Counted from the stretch's first letter, positions 44,554 through 53,758 are shown. The stretch is 64,000 nt of DNA from Pseudomonas paeninsulae (GCF_035621475.1 NZ_CP141799.1:404001-468000), one strand, 5' to 3'. The notes: generated from the letters alone by a model not told the origin. Made by a program: numbers and translations.

Positions 44554-44716
44554 GGGCGTTCGCCCAGTGCGGCGCTTCTGCCGCGTCAATCTCCAGTAGC
44601 GTGATGGTTCACAGCGGGGCAGCCTCCACGGCATCCAGACGTCGAGGGGGCAGGTCAGTCGAGTCGATGGCGACCTGCAGTAAACTGTGACGACTTTGTA
44701 CGCGTCGAGCCTCGCT

Positions 44717-45490
44717 ATGCTGATCCAGCTTGCCCTGTGTTTTCCACCATCGCTCCGCTCCGTCTGGCTGCTGCTCGCGGCGTTGAGCCTGAGCACTATC
44801 CAGCCAGTGGCCGCCGCGCAGCTATACCGCGTGGGTGTGGAAGACGTCGATTACTACCCCATCTTTGCGGTGTCGGCGGACCACCAGTACCGTGGTTACG
44901 CCCGCGATTTGCTCGACCTGTTCGCCGCCCACGCGCACATCCAGCTGCGCTATGTGCCGTTGCCGGTACGCCGGCTCTATCACGAGTACTGGGCGGGTCG
45001 GCTCGACCTGGTTTTTCCCGACAGTCCGCGCTGGTATGAGACCGGTAAACCGCACGGTGTGATTACCTACTCGCAGCCGCTGCTGACCTTCCAGGACGTG
45101 ATGCTGGTGCTGCCGGCACGGGTGGGCCAGCCGCGAGAGCGGTTTCGCAAGCTCGGCTTCGTCCGCGGCTTCACTCCCTGGAAGTTTCACGCCGAGATTG
45201 CCGCAGGCGCCGTGGAGATCCACCGGGCGCCGAGCCCGGAGGGCCTGATCCGGATGACCCTGGCCGGCTACATCGACGGTGCCAACATGGCCCGCCAGGT
45301 TGCGCGCTATCACCTGGGCCAACTCGAGCGGCCGCACGCCCTGGTGGCAGAGCCCAGCTTGTTGCAGTCCAGCGACAGCCACTATTACCTGTCGAGCATC
45401 CGCCATCCCGAGCTGATCCAGCGCTTCGATGCCTTCCTGCGCAGCGAGCGGCAGGCGGTCGCTGCGCTGAAGGCGAAATACGGGCTGTAA
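44717..45490 (+). CDS. Periplasmic solute-binding-type protein (SBP family 3)
   Basis: 257 residues from MLIQLALCFPPSLR; an earlier GTG 30 bases upstream is possible. Signal peptide SVWLLLAALSLSTIQPVAAA. Mature part: LYRVGVEDVDYYPIFAV, RGYARDLLDLFAAHAHIQL, LPVRRLYHEYWAGRLDLVFPD and a C-terminal helical end. The pattern matches type-3 amino-acid-binding-like proteins often annotated as transporter substrate-binding domain proteins in Pseudomonas. There are no ABC partners, so it may be a sensor or orphan. Function unknown. Confidence 0.7.
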   Translation: MLIQLALCFPPSLRSVWLLLAALSLSTIQPVAAAQLYRVGVEDVDYYPIFAVSADHQYRGYARDLLDLFAAHAHIQLRYVPLPVRRLYHEYWAGRLDLVFPDSPRWYETGKPHGVITYSQPLLTFQDVMLVLPARVGQPRERFRKLGFVRGFTPWKFHAEIAAGAVEIHRAPSPEGLIRMTLAGYIDGANMARQVARYHLGQLERPHALVAEPSLLQSSDSHYYLSSIRHPELIQRFDAFLRSERQAVAALKAKYGL

Positions 45491-45820
45491 GCCAAGGCGT
45501 CAGAGGTGGTGAACATATCGCGAGGGCGCCGCCAGCTATTCGCGGCAAGGCGCAGCGCCAGGCTGCGCAGCCCGCCAGCTGTGTGGCGTCGCGCTGATCG
45601 ACGCTGCACTGCCTGCGGCGAGTGACAGCCTGCGGATCGCGGGTTGCGCGAGGTCATTGGTCGCAGCAGGCGGGCGTTTTTCACCCCCTTTCAGCCGATC
45701 CGGCGTTTGTCCGCAGCGGCATCCTGCCAGCAGGCTGCCGCGACGTGCGGTGCGGCCATCGGGCAACCCTTTCGGGACTTCCTGCTCGGCTGGTGGTGGA
45801 TGCGCGCTGGCTCGCGCGGG
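45491..45820. other. Intergenic region with repeat copy D
   Basis: 330 bases between convergent genes. It contains the interspersed repeat at 45555-45645; nothing else was recognised. Confidence 0.5.
45555..45645 (+). repeat. Interspersed ~100-bp repeat, copy D
   Basis: Core TGCACTGCCTGCGGCGAGTGA at 45605-45625, identical to copy A, with GCAGCCCGCCAGCT upstream and GCGGATCGCGGGTTGC downstream. Confidence 0.8.
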
Positions 45821-46381
45821 TCAGCCTTTTATCTGCTGCTCCACCCACTCGGCATAGGCGTTGATGAACTTCTGCAGGAACGGTTTGATGCCGTCGCCGA
45901 GCATGCCGGCCTCCTCGAAGAAGCTGCCGGCGCCGCCCAGATAAGCTTCCGGCTGCTGCATCATCGGCACATCGAGAAACACCATGGACTGGCGCAGGTG
46001 CTGGTTGGCGCCGAAGCCGCCGATGGCACCCGGCGAGGCGCTCAGCACGGCGCCCGGCTTGCCGCTAAAGGCGCTCTGGCCGTAGGGACGCGAGCCGACG
46101 TCGATGGCGTTCTTCATCGGCGCCGGCACCGAGCGGTTGTATTCCGGGGTGACGAACAGCAGCGCGTCGGCGGCCTTGAGCTTGGCGCGAAAGCGCAGGT
46201 AGGCTTCGGGCGGCTGTTGCTGGTCGATATCCTCGTTGTACAGCGGCAGGTCGCCGATCTCGATGATTTCCAGCTTTAGCGAGGCGGGCGCCAACTCGGC
46301 CAGCGCCAGGGCCAGCTTGCGGTTGATCGATGCCTTGCGCAGGCTGCCGACGAGGACGGCGACGTGGTGAACCTTGCTCAT
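45821..46381 (-). CDS. NADPH-dependent FMN reductase
   Basis: 186 residues from MSKVHHVAVLVGSLRKAS. Flavodoxin-like fold: GSLRKASINRKLA binds the FMN phosphate, TPEYNRSVPAPMKNAID is the family signature, and SASPGAIGGFGA follows. Members include chromate and quinone reductases (ChrR-type) and FMN reductases. It sits 85 bases downstream of a LysR gene on the same strand. Longer upstream reading lies inside that LysR gene. Physiological substrate unknown. Confidence 0.88.
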   Translation of the reverse strand: MSKVHHVAVLVGSLRKASINRKLALALAELAPASLKLEIIEIGDLPLYNEDIDQQQPPEAYLRFRAKLKAADALLFVTPEYNRSVPAPMKNAIDVGSRPYGQSAFSGKPGAVLSASPGAIGGFGANQHLRQSMVFLDVPMMQQPEAYLGGAGSFFEEAGMLGDGIKPFLQKFINAYAEWVEQQIKG

Positions 46382-46466
46382 GACGACTCCTTGCCAGTGA
46401 GAGCGGGAAGTGGGGTGAACTGAAACTATAGACCGCCCCGGCGCCGAAGGTCTTGGCGGGCCTTGC

Positions 46467-47360
46467 TCAGCTGAAGGTCGTGAGCAAATCCTTGACCATG
46501 GCCTGCTGCGCCTCACTCGGTTGACGGCCGCGGTGGCTGGCCAGGTGAAACTGCACGCTGAAGCCGAGCTGTTCCGGCAGCAGCGCGCGCAGCAGGCCGC
46601 TAGCTTCCCAGGGGGCGGCGATGTGTCGGGGCAGGTAGCCGATATGGGCGCCAGACAGGACAAAGGCCAGAGTGCCTTCGACCTGTTCGCTGTGGGCGCT
46701 GCTGGCGGTGGTTTGCCAGGGTTCGTCGCGTTGGATGAAACGGTAGGGGTGGAGCACGCTGTCTTGGCCCTGCAACTGTTCCAGGCTCACTTCGGTTCGA
46801 GCGAATAAATGATGCCCGCCGCCGCAGTACAACGCTTGTGTCTCCTCGAATAACGGGACGTAGTCGAGCGCGGCCTGGGCGCCGGAGAAGTAACCGATCG
46901 CCAGGTGCAATTGATCCTGCAGCAGGCGTCGTTCCAGTTCGGCCGGCATGGCGCTGAGCAGTTCGATCTGCACCGCCTGGTTGCGCCGGCGAAAGTGGCC
47001 GATGGCTGCGCCGACTCGACTCAGCACCTGCGCGTCGAGGGCTTCGGAGAGGCCGATGCTGAGCGTGCCCAGCAGTTTGTCGGCCATGCCCTGGGCCTCG
47101 CCCTTGAAGGTTTCGAGGGCGGCGAACAGTTTGCGCGTGGCCAGCAGCACCTGCTCGCCCTTGGGCGTCAGGCGGAAGCCAGCCCTGCCGCGCTCGCACA
47201 GGCGAAAACCCAGGCGCGTCTCCAGCTTGGCCATCTGTGTGCTGATGGTCGACTGACCGATGCCCAGTTCGCCCTGCGCGGCACTGAAGCCGCCGCTCTC
47301 CACCACGGTGATGAACAGGCGCAGCAGTTGCAGGTCGAGGTCGCGGACTTGGCTGAGCAT
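46467..47360 (-). CDS. LysR-family transcriptional regulator
   Basis: About 297 residues from MLSQVRDLDLQLLRLF; TTGGAG lies 8-13 bases before this ATG, and a start 15 bases further upstream is also open. N-terminal helix-turn-helix ELGIGQSTISTQMAKLETRLGF is followed by an effector domain with GTLSIGLSEALDAQVLSRV and ALDYVPLFEETQALYCG. It is upstream of the FMN reductase gene and divergent from the polyamine-binding/agmatinase pair, so it may control either or both. Target unknown. Confidence 0.88.
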   Translation of the reverse strand: MLSQVRDLDLQLLRLFITVVESGGFSAAQGELGIGQSTISTQMAKLETRLGFRLCERGRAGFRLTPKGEQVLLATRKLFAALETFKGEAQGMADKLLGTLSIGLSEALDAQVLSRVGAAIGHFRRRNQAVQIELLSAMPAELERRLLQDQLHLAIGYFSGAQAALDYVPLFEETQALYCGGGHHLFARTEVSLEQLQGQDSVLHPYRFIQRDEPWQTTASSAHSEQVEGTLAFVLSGAHIGYLPRHIAAPWEASGLLRALLPEQLGFSVQFHLASHRGRQPSEAQQAMVKDLLTTFS

Positions 47361-47501
47361 GGCGGCTCCAAACATTGATGAAAGTAGATGCCAGAGTAGA
47401 TTACTTCATATTTATCCAAAGCAATTCGCAGCGCAGCATGGCTCTACCTAACCCGCTGCTACAGGGGTCATTGCCGAGCCAATTTGAATGAGGGTATCGC
47501 C

Positions 47502-48575
47502 ATGCGTCTTGCCGCGAGTGTGTTACTGATCGTCTTCGCCCTGCCGCTGCAGGCCGAGGAGCAGGTGCTGAACATCTACAACTGGGCCGATTATGTGGCG
47601 CCGCAAGCGCTCAAGCGCTTCCAGAGCGAGAACGGGATACGGGTCAAGTACGACACCTTCGACAGTGGCGAAGTGCTCGACAGCAAGCTGCTCACCGGTG
47701 GCAGCGGCTACGACGTCGTGTTTCCAGCCTCCAGTGGCCTGGCCCGGGCGATCCAGGCCCAGGCCCTGCAGCCGATCGGCGCGCTGAGCAACGCCGTCAA
47801 TCTCGATCCCGAGCTGCTGGCAAAACTGGCCGGTGTCGATCCCGGTAACCAGTACGGCGTGCCCTATACCTGGGGTACGGTCGGCCTGGGCATCAACCGG
47901 CAGGCGGTCGAGCAGCGTCTGCCGGGCGTGGCGCTGGACAGCCTCGACCTGCTGTTCAAACCGGAATACGCCAGCAAGCTCAAGGATTGCGGCATCGCCG
48001 TGCTGGATTCGCCGCAGGAAGTGATTGCCGTGGCCCTCAACTACCTGGGCAAGGCGCCCTACAGTGCCGCGGCCGAGGACCTGGATGCCGCGCAGCAGTT
48101 GCTGGCGAAACTGCAGCCGAACCTGCTGTATGTAAATTCCGCCCGGCAGATCAACGACCTGGCTAGCGGCACCGTATGCCTGGCGCTGGCCTACACCGGT
48201 GATGTCGGCATGGCCGCGGCGCGGGCGGCTGAAACCCCGCAGCCGTTCGAGGTGGTCTATCGCATCCCCCGCGAGGGCACCCTGATCTGGTTCGATACCA
48301 TGGCCATCCCCAAGGACGCGCCGCATCCAGAGGCCGCTCGCGCCTTTATCGACTACATGCTCAAGCCCGAGTCGATTGCCGAGCTGACCAACGAACTGTA
48401 TTTCGCCAATGCCAACGCCGCTTCGGCACCGCTGCTCGATGAAGCGGTCAGCAGCGATCCGGACATTTACCCAGGCGCCGCGGTGCGCGCCCTGCTGTTT
48501 CCCGAGCAGACCATGACGCTCAAGGACCAGCGCAAGCGCAACCGCCTGTGGACCGCCTTCCGTAGCCAGTATTGA
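47502..48575 (+). CDS. Polyamine ABC transporter periplasmic binding protein (PotF/SpuD-like)
   Basis: 357 residues from MRLAASVLLIVFALPLQAEE, with GAGGG before it. Signal peptide cleaved near QAEE. The mature protein opens LNIYNWADYVAPQALKRFQ; later YTWGTVGLGINR, the LDSPQEVIAVALNYLGKAPY block and the LIWFDTMAIPKDAPHPEAA segment fit putrescine/spermidine receptors. There are no potGHI genes here, but agmatinase, which makes putrescine from agmatine, is 31 bases downstream, so binding agmatine or putrescine is likely. It is a paralogue in fold of the protein at 24422. Confidence 0.85.
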   Translation: MRLAASVLLIVFALPLQAEEQVLNIYNWADYVAPQALKRFQSENGIRVKYDTFDSGEVLDSKLLTGGSGYDVVFPASSGLARAIQAQALQPIGALSNAVNLDPELLAKLAGVDPGNQYGVPYTWGTVGLGINRQAVEQRLPGVALDSLDLLFKPEYASKLKDCGIAVLDSPQEVIAVALNYLGKAPYSAAAEDLDAAQQLLAKLQPNLLYVNSARQINDLASGTVCLALAYTGDVGMAAARAAETPQPFEVVYRIPREGTLIWFDTMAIPKDAPHPEAARAFIDYMLKPESIAELTNELYFANANAASAPLLDEAVSSDPDIYPGAAVRALLFPEQTMTLKDQRKRNRLWTAFRSQY

Positions 48576-48606
48576 ACTCACGCTCGCCATCCTTGAGGAC
48601 CCGACC

Positions 48607-49566
48607 ATGGATCACGCCTTCGACAACGACCAGGCCATCACCCGCGACAGCCTGTACGGCACCTGCGCCGAGCCGACCTACGCCGGCATCACCAGTTTCA
48701 TGCGCCGGCGCTATACCCGCGACCTGCGCGGTGTCGACCTGGTGGTCAGCGGTGTGCCGTTCGACACCGCCACCACCAACCGACCCGGCAGCCGCTTCGG
48801 TCCGCGGGCGATTCGCGCCGCCTCGGTGCAGTCGGCCTGGGCGCGGCACTTCCCCTGGGAGTTCGACCCCTTCGACCTGCTGGCCTGTATCGACTATGGC
48901 GACTGCTACTTCGACCACGGCACCCCGCAGGACACCCCGGCGCTGATCGAGGCGCATGCCGACAAGATCCTCGCGGCCGGCTGCGCCATGCTCACCCTGG
49001 GCGGCGACCACTTCATCAGCTACCCGCTGCTCAAGGCCCATGCGAAGAAACATGGCGCGCTGGCGCTGATCCACTTCGACGCGCACAGCGACACCTGGCC
49101 GGACGAGGAGGGGGCGCGCATCGACCACGGCACCATGTTCTACCACGCCGCCCGCGAGGGCCTGGTCGACCCGGCGCGCTCGGTGCAAATCGGCCTGCGC
49201 ACCACCAACGACGACGTGATGGGCTTCCAGGTGCTCGACGCCCGCCAGGTGCACCGCAGCAGCCCGGAGCAGATCGCCGAACTGATCCGCGCGCGGGTCG
49301 GCGACCATCCGGTGTACCTGACCTTCGACATCGACTGCCTCGACCCGGCCTTCGCCCCCGGCACTGGCACCCCGGTGTGCGGTGGCCTGTCCAGCCACCA
49401 AGCGCTGGAAATCCTCCGTGGCCTGCGCGGCATCAATCTGGTCGGCATGGACGTGGTAGAGGTGGCGCCGCCCTATGACAATGCAGAAGTCACCGCCCTG
49501 ACCGGCGCCACCCTGGCCATGGAAATGATCTGCCTGTACGCCGCACGGCATAAATTGACGGCCTGA
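48607..49566 (+). CDS. speB: Agmatinase
   Basis: 319 residues of the ureohydrolase superfamily. Metal-binding motifs are GGDHFISYPLL, HFDAHSDTW and TFDIDCLDPAFAPGTGTP, all complete (two Mn2+). It hydrolyses agmatine to putrescine and urea; a guanidinobutyrase or guanidinopropionase activity is an alternative in Pseudomonas. It follows the polyamine-binding protein by 31 bases, which supports a polyamine role, and CTTGAGGACC before ATG is a good RBS. Confidence 0.88.
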   Translation: MDHAFDNDQAITRDSLYGTCAEPTYAGITSFMRRRYTRDLRGVDLVVSGVPFDTATTNRPGSRFGPRAIRAASVQSAWARHFPWEFDPFDLLACIDYGDCYFDHGTPQDTPALIEAHADKILAAGCAMLTLGGDHFISYPLLKAHAKKHGALALIHFDAHSDTWPDEEGARIDHGTMFYHAAREGLVDPARSVQIGLRTTNDDVMGFQVLDARQVHRSSPEQIAELIRARVGDHPVYLTFDIDCLDPAFAPGTGTPVCGGLSSHQALEILRGLRGINLVGMDVVEVAPPYDNAEVTALTGATLAMEMICLYAARHKLTA

Positions 49567-49608
49567 TCGCCGCTCGCCTTCCGCGCCAACCCAGGCGCCG
49601 TACCGCGT

Positions 49609-49654
49609 CCAGCCCCGGGCAGCCCTACAGGTTGTCTGGGGCTGTTGGCTTTTC
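49609..49654 (+). terminator. Possible terminator of agmatinase gene
   Basis: CCAGCCCC and GGGGCTG pair around a loop of about 21 bases and are followed by TTGGCTTTT. Moderate. Confidence 0.5.
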
Positions 49655-49940
49655 TGGCCAGCGTAAGCGCCGGTGGCTTGGGTTTTGCGCACCCCGGCCC
49701 ATAACTTGCTCAGGCAGACGCAGTCGCGCGCTAAGCGCTTGCCTGGCATGTTGATCGCTAGTGGCTAATTGCCCATGCGCACGCAAACAAAAGCATCGAT
49801 TTAGAGCGGCTCGGCTAGCATGCAGGGGTTTCGTCTGTCGACAGTATTGTTTACATATATTTATAGGATTGTTCACATTATGTTGCGCGGCCTTGTAAAA
49901 ACGTAGTACACAAGACTCCGCATCCGCCCTGACTTGCCGT

Positions 49941-49980
49941 CTTGCGGGTGGCTAACCAGAAGGGTGCAAGGCCCCGCAAG
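49941..49980 (+). promoter_or_regulatory. Candidate structured leader of BMP importer operon
   Basis: CTTGCGGG (49941-49948) and CCCGCAAG (49973-49980) pair perfectly over a 24-base, purine-containing loop. It lies about 80 bases before the ATG of the ATPase. BMP-type purine importers are sometimes riboswitch controlled, but I cannot match a known class here. Confidence 0.35.
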
Positions 49981-50061
49981 GCGCTGCTCCTCTCCAATAA
50001 TAAAACGCCGATACCCGCTCGTTTGAGCTGCTAAGGTCATCGGAAGATAGGAGAAAACCCA

Positions 50062-51633
50062 ATGCAGCAAGAGCAGGCCACAGCAGCCTCCGATGCCCCG
50101 CCGCGCTTGGTCTTGAAGGGCATCTGCAAGGTCTACCCCACGGTAGTCGCCAACGATGGCATCGACCTGCGCGTCATGCCCGGCGAGATTCATGCCGTGC
50201 TGGGGGAGAACGGTGCCGGCAAGTCGACCCTGATGAAAATCATCTATGGGGTGACCCGACAAACTTCCGGCGAGATGTTCTGGGAGGGCCAGCCGGTCAC
50301 GGTGGAAAACCCCGCCCATGCCCGTAGCCTGGGCATCGGCATGGTGTTCCAGCACTTCTCGCTGTTCGAGACCCTGACCGTGCTGGAAAACGTCGCCCTG
50401 GCCCTGCCGGGCAAGCCCGACCTGATGGATCTGGCCCGGCGCATCGAGTCGGTGTCCACGCGCTATGGCTTGCCGGTCGACCCGCGTCGGCATGTGCATG
50501 CGCTGTCCGTCGGCGAGCGCCAACGGGTCGAAATCGTCCGCTGCCTGCTGCAAAACCCTCGGCTGCTGATTATGGACGAACCGACCTCGGTGCTCACCCC
50601 GCAGGCGGTACGCGTCCTGTTCGAGACCCTGCGCCGGCTGGCCAGCGAAGGCTGCTCGATCCTCTACATCAGTCACAAACTCGACGAAATCCAGGAGCTG
50701 TGCCACAGCGCCACCGTGTTGCGTAGTGGCAAGGTCACGGGCGCCTGCATTCCTGCCGAGGAAACCCCCAAGAGCATGGCGCGGCTGATGATCGGCAAGG
50801 ACCTGCCGGCCTGCGAGCACAGCGCCGCGCCGACTGACGGCGAGATTCGCTTGAAGTTGGACGGGCTGTCGCATGTCTCGCCTGATCCGTTCAGCACCGA
50901 TCTCAAGGACATCCAGCTGGAGGTGCGCTCCGGCGAGATAGTCGGCATCGCCGGGGTCTCGGGCAACGGCCAGGCCGAGCTGTTGGCGGCTATTTCCGGG
51001 GAGACCCCGCTGAGCGAGAAAGGCCCGGTGCAGATCTGCGGCAACGCGGCGGGACGCTTGTCGCCCGACCAGCGCCGGCAGATCGGCCTGTGCTTCGTGC
51101 CGGAAGAGCGTCTGGGCCGTGGCGCGGTGCCGAGCATGTCGCTCAGCGACAACGCGCTTCTCACCGCCGCCGTGTCGAAAGGCCTGGTCAGGCGCGGCCT
51201 GATCGATTTTCGCGCGGCCAAGACCTTTGCCAGCGAATGCATCGAGCGCTTCAACGTCAAGTGCGGTGGGTCGGCGGCGCAGGCCCGCTCACTGTCCGGT
51301 GGCAATCTGCAGAAGTACATCATGGGTCGCGAAATCATGCAGGCCCCCAAACTGCTGGTGGCTGCCCAGCCCACCTGGGGTGTGGACGTGGGCGCATCGG
51401 CCTTTATCCGCCAGCAGATAATCGACTTGAGAAACGCCGGTTGCGCGGTGCTGGTGGTGTCCGAGGAGCTCGATGAGCTGTTCGAGATTTGCGACCGTAT
51501 CGCGGTGATCGCCGATGGGCGTTTGTCGCCGACGCGGCCCTTGGCCGAGACCTCGGTGGAGGACATCGGCGTGTGGATGAGCGGCATGTGGCCCGGCAGC
51601 GAGAGCGTTGCCACATCGACCAGCAACCAATAA
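50062..51633 (+). CDS. BMP-family ABC importer, ATPase subunit
   Basis: 523 residues, two fused nucleotide-binding domains. Domain 1 has Walker A GENGAGKST (48-56), LSVGERQRVEIVR signature and MDEPTSVL. Domain 2 has GVSGNGQAELLAA (degenerate Walker A, usual for this family), SGGNLQKYIMGREI and a degenerate Walker B. This is the architecture of nucleoside/riboflavin-type importers (NupO, RfuB, YufO). With two permeases and a BMP receptor it forms a complete system. The permease start is 16 bases downstream. Confidence 0.9.
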   Translation: MQQEQATAASDAPPRLVLKGICKVYPTVVANDGIDLRVMPGEIHAVLGENGAGKSTLMKIIYGVTRQTSGEMFWEGQPVTVENPAHARSLGIGMVFQHFSLFETLTVLENVALALPGKPDLMDLARRIESVSTRYGLPVDPRRHVHALSVGERQRVEIVRCLLQNPRLLIMDEPTSVLTPQAVRVLFETLRRLASEGCSILYISHKLDEIQELCHSATVLRSGKVTGACIPAEETPKSMARLMIGKDLPACEHSAAPTDGEIRLKLDGLSHVSPDPFSTDLKDIQLEVRSGEIVGIAGVSGNGQAELLAAISGETPLSEKGPVQICGNAAGRLSPDQRRQIGLCFVPEERLGRGAVPSMSLSDNALLTAAVSKGLVRRGLIDFRAAKTFASECIERFNVKCGGSAAQARSLSGGNLQKYIMGREIMQAPKLLVAAQPTWGVDVGASAFIRQQIIDLRNAGCAVLVVSEELDELFEICDRIAVIADGRLSPTRPLAETSVEDIGVWMSGMWPGSESVATSTSNQ

Positions 51634-51649
51634 CAAGGGAACGCGCCCC

Positions 51650-52732
51650 ATGCTGTCATTCAAGCTTGAAACTCGCCCCGAAGCCTCGCGCGCCATGAGC
51701 TATCTGTCGCCGCTGATTGCGGTGGCACTGACCATGCTCGGAGGGCTGCTGTTGTTCTCCGCCTTGGGTAAAGACCCACTGGAAGGCTTTCAGGTGTTCT
51801 TCCTCAATCCACTGCGCTACTGGTACGGCGTGGCTGAATTGCTGCTCAAGGCCGTTCCGCTGATGCTCATCGCGGTGGGCTTGGCCATCGGTTTCCGGGC
51901 CAATGTGTGGAATATCGGCGCAGAAGGCCAGTTCATCCTCGGCGCCTGTGCCGCGACTGGGGTCGCGCTGGCCTTTGGCGACTACAGCGGCCCGCTGGTG
52001 CTGCCGGCGATGGTCGTCGCCGGGGCGTTGGGCGGTGCCGCCTGGGCGGCGATCCCGGCATTGCTGCGCACCCGCTTCAACGCTAACGAGATCCTGGTCT
52101 CGCTGATGCTGGTGTATGTCGCTCAATTGCTGGTGTCCTGGCTGGTGTTCGGCCCCTTGATGGACCCAGACGGCTTCAACTTCCCGCAGAGCAAGATGTT
52201 CGCCGATTCGGCGCTGTTGCCGATCCTGTTCGAGGGCACACGGCTCAACCTGGCCTTCGTGATGGCGCTGGGGGTGCTGTTGATCGGCTATGTGTTTATG
52301 CACAAGAGCTATCTGGGCTTCAAGATGCGTGTGGCCGGCGAGGCGGCAGATGCGGCGCGCTATGCTGGCTTCTCGGCCAAACGGATGATCTGGATCGGCC
52401 TGCTGGTGGGCGGGGCCTGCGCGGGCCTGGCCGGCATGGCCGAGGTGGCGGGGCCCATGGGCCAGCTGACCGACAAGGTCGCCAGCGGCTACGGCTTCGC
52501 CGCCATCATCGTGGCCTTCGTCGGGCGGCTGAATCCCATCGGGATCTTCTTTGCCAGCCTGTTGATGGCGCTGCTGTTTCTCGGCGGCGAGCAGGCGCAG
52601 TTGTATCTGAGCCTGCCCGCGTCGATCTCCAAGGTGTTCCAGGGCATGTTGCTGTTCTTCCTGCTCGGTTCGGACCTGTTTATCAACTACCGGCTGCGCG
52701 TGCGGCTGACCCTGGCCAAGGCGGGAGACTGA
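51650..52732 (+). CDS. BMP-family ABC importer, permease 1
   Basis: 360 residues, about 8-10 membrane helices; MLSFKLETRPEASRAMSY opens it. Motifs: IAVGLAIGFRANVWNIGAEGQF, LVSLMLVYVAQLLVSWL and AEVAGPMGQLTDKVASGYGFA. This is the BPD_transp_2 fold of nucleoside-type importers. The longer upstream frame overlaps the ATPase gene and is rejected. It ends 1 base before the next permease. Confidence 0.9.
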   Translation: MLSFKLETRPEASRAMSYLSPLIAVALTMLGGLLLFSALGKDPLEGFQVFFLNPLRYWYGVAELLLKAVPLMLIAVGLAIGFRANVWNIGAEGQFILGACAATGVALAFGDYSGPLVLPAMVVAGALGGAAWAAIPALLRTRFNANEILVSLMLVYVAQLLVSWLVFGPLMDPDGFNFPQSKMFADSALLPILFEGTRLNLAFVMALGVLLIGYVFMHKSYLGFKMRVAGEAADAARYAGFSAKRMIWIGLLVGGACAGLAGMAEVAGPMGQLTDKVASGYGFAAIIVAFVGRLNPIGIFFASLLMALLFLGGEQAQLYLSLPASISKVFQGMLLFFLLGSDLFINYRLRVRLTLAKAGD

Positions 52733-52733
52733 C

Positions 52734-53666
52734 ATGGAGCAGAGTCTGATTACCTCGATACTGTTCGCCACCCTGGTGGCGGGCACGCCGCTGATTATCG
52801 TGGCCCTGGGCGAACTGATCACCGAAAAATCCGGGGTGCTCAACCTGGGCGCCGAAGGCACCATGGCGATGGGCGCGGTGGCCGGCTTCGCCGCCACCTA
52901 CTACACCGGCAACCCCTACCTCGGCGTGTTGGCCGGCATGGCGGCCGGTGCGTTGATGAGCCTGTTGTTTGGCCTGCTGACCCTGACGCTGATGGCCAAC
53001 CAGGTGGCCTCCGGGCTGGCGCTGACGATCTTCGGCGTCGGCCTCTCGGCCTTTATCGGCAAACCCTTCGAGTCGCTGACCCTGCCGGCCGTGCCGGCGA
53101 TCCGCATTCCGCTGCTGGCCGATATTCCGCTGCTCGGGCCGGCGCTGTTCAACCAGCAGTCCCTGGTCTATTTCTCCTGGGCTCTGCTCGGCGGGGTGAT
53201 CTGGTTCCTCTACAAGAGTCGCGCCGGACTGATCTTGCGCGCCGTCGGCGAGTCGCCCTCGTCGGCCCATTCGATCGGCTACTCGGTGATCGGCATCCGC
53301 TACCTGGCCACCATCTTCGGCGGCGCCATGGCCGGTATCGGCGGCGCCTTCCTGTCGGTGTTCTACACCCCGCTGTGGGTCGAGGGCATGGTCTCTGGCC
53401 GCGGCTGGATCGCCCTGGCGCTGGTGGTGTTCGCCACCTGGCGGCCGCTGCGGGTGATGGCCGGGGCCTACCTGTTCGGCGGGGTGATGATCAGCCAGTT
53501 GTTTATCCAGGGCTCGGGCCTGCAGATCGAGGTGCCGTCGCAGTTGCTCTCGGCGCTGCCTTATCTGGCGACTATTTTCGTGCTGGTGCTGATTTCGCGT
53601 AATCAACAGACCATCCGGCTGAACTCGCCGATGTCGCTCGGCCAGCCTTACCGGCCGGACGCCTGA
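52734..53666 (+). CDS. BMP-family ABC importer, permease 2
   Basis: 310 residues, about 8 membrane helices; LITEKSGVLNLGAEGTMAMGA is the family landmark, followed by LSAFIGKPFESLTL, LRAVGESPSSAHSIGYSVI and the LGQPYRPD-type C-terminus. It pairs with permease 1 as a heterodimer. The ATG begins 1 base after its stop, so the two are tightly coupled. Confidence 0.9.
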   Translation: MEQSLITSILFATLVAGTPLIIVALGELITEKSGVLNLGAEGTMAMGAVAGFAATYYTGNPYLGVLAGMAAGALMSLLFGLLTLTLMANQVASGLALTIFGVGLSAFIGKPFESLTLPAVPAIRIPLLADIPLLGPALFNQQSLVYFSWALLGGVIWFLYKSRAGLILRAVGESPSSAHSIGYSVIGIRYLATIFGGAMAGIGGAFLSVFYTPLWVEGMVSGRGWIALALVVFATWRPLRVMAGAYLFGGVMISQLFIQGSGLQIEVPSQLLSALPYLATIFVLVLISRNQQTIRLNSPMSLGQPYRPDA

Positions 53667-53758
53667 TCCGTTGGCGGGCGCTTAGGGGGAAGGGTCCGCT
53701 GCATTCATTTCCCCCGACAACAAAAACAACCAGAGCATGAACGCTAGGAGAGGAACTG

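Larger units (their letters stand above)
49567..50061. other. Intergenic region with leader of the BMP importer operon
   Basis: 495 bases. Contains a terminator-like hairpin (49609-49654), an AT-rich stretch around 49850-49880 that probably holds the promoter, and a hairpin-forming leader (49941-49980). No gene seen. Confidence 0.5.

Noticed and set aside
49850..49885. AT-rich stretch considered as a replication or attachment site
   Set aside because: No repeats of DnaA boxes or att-like duplication; most simply a promoter.
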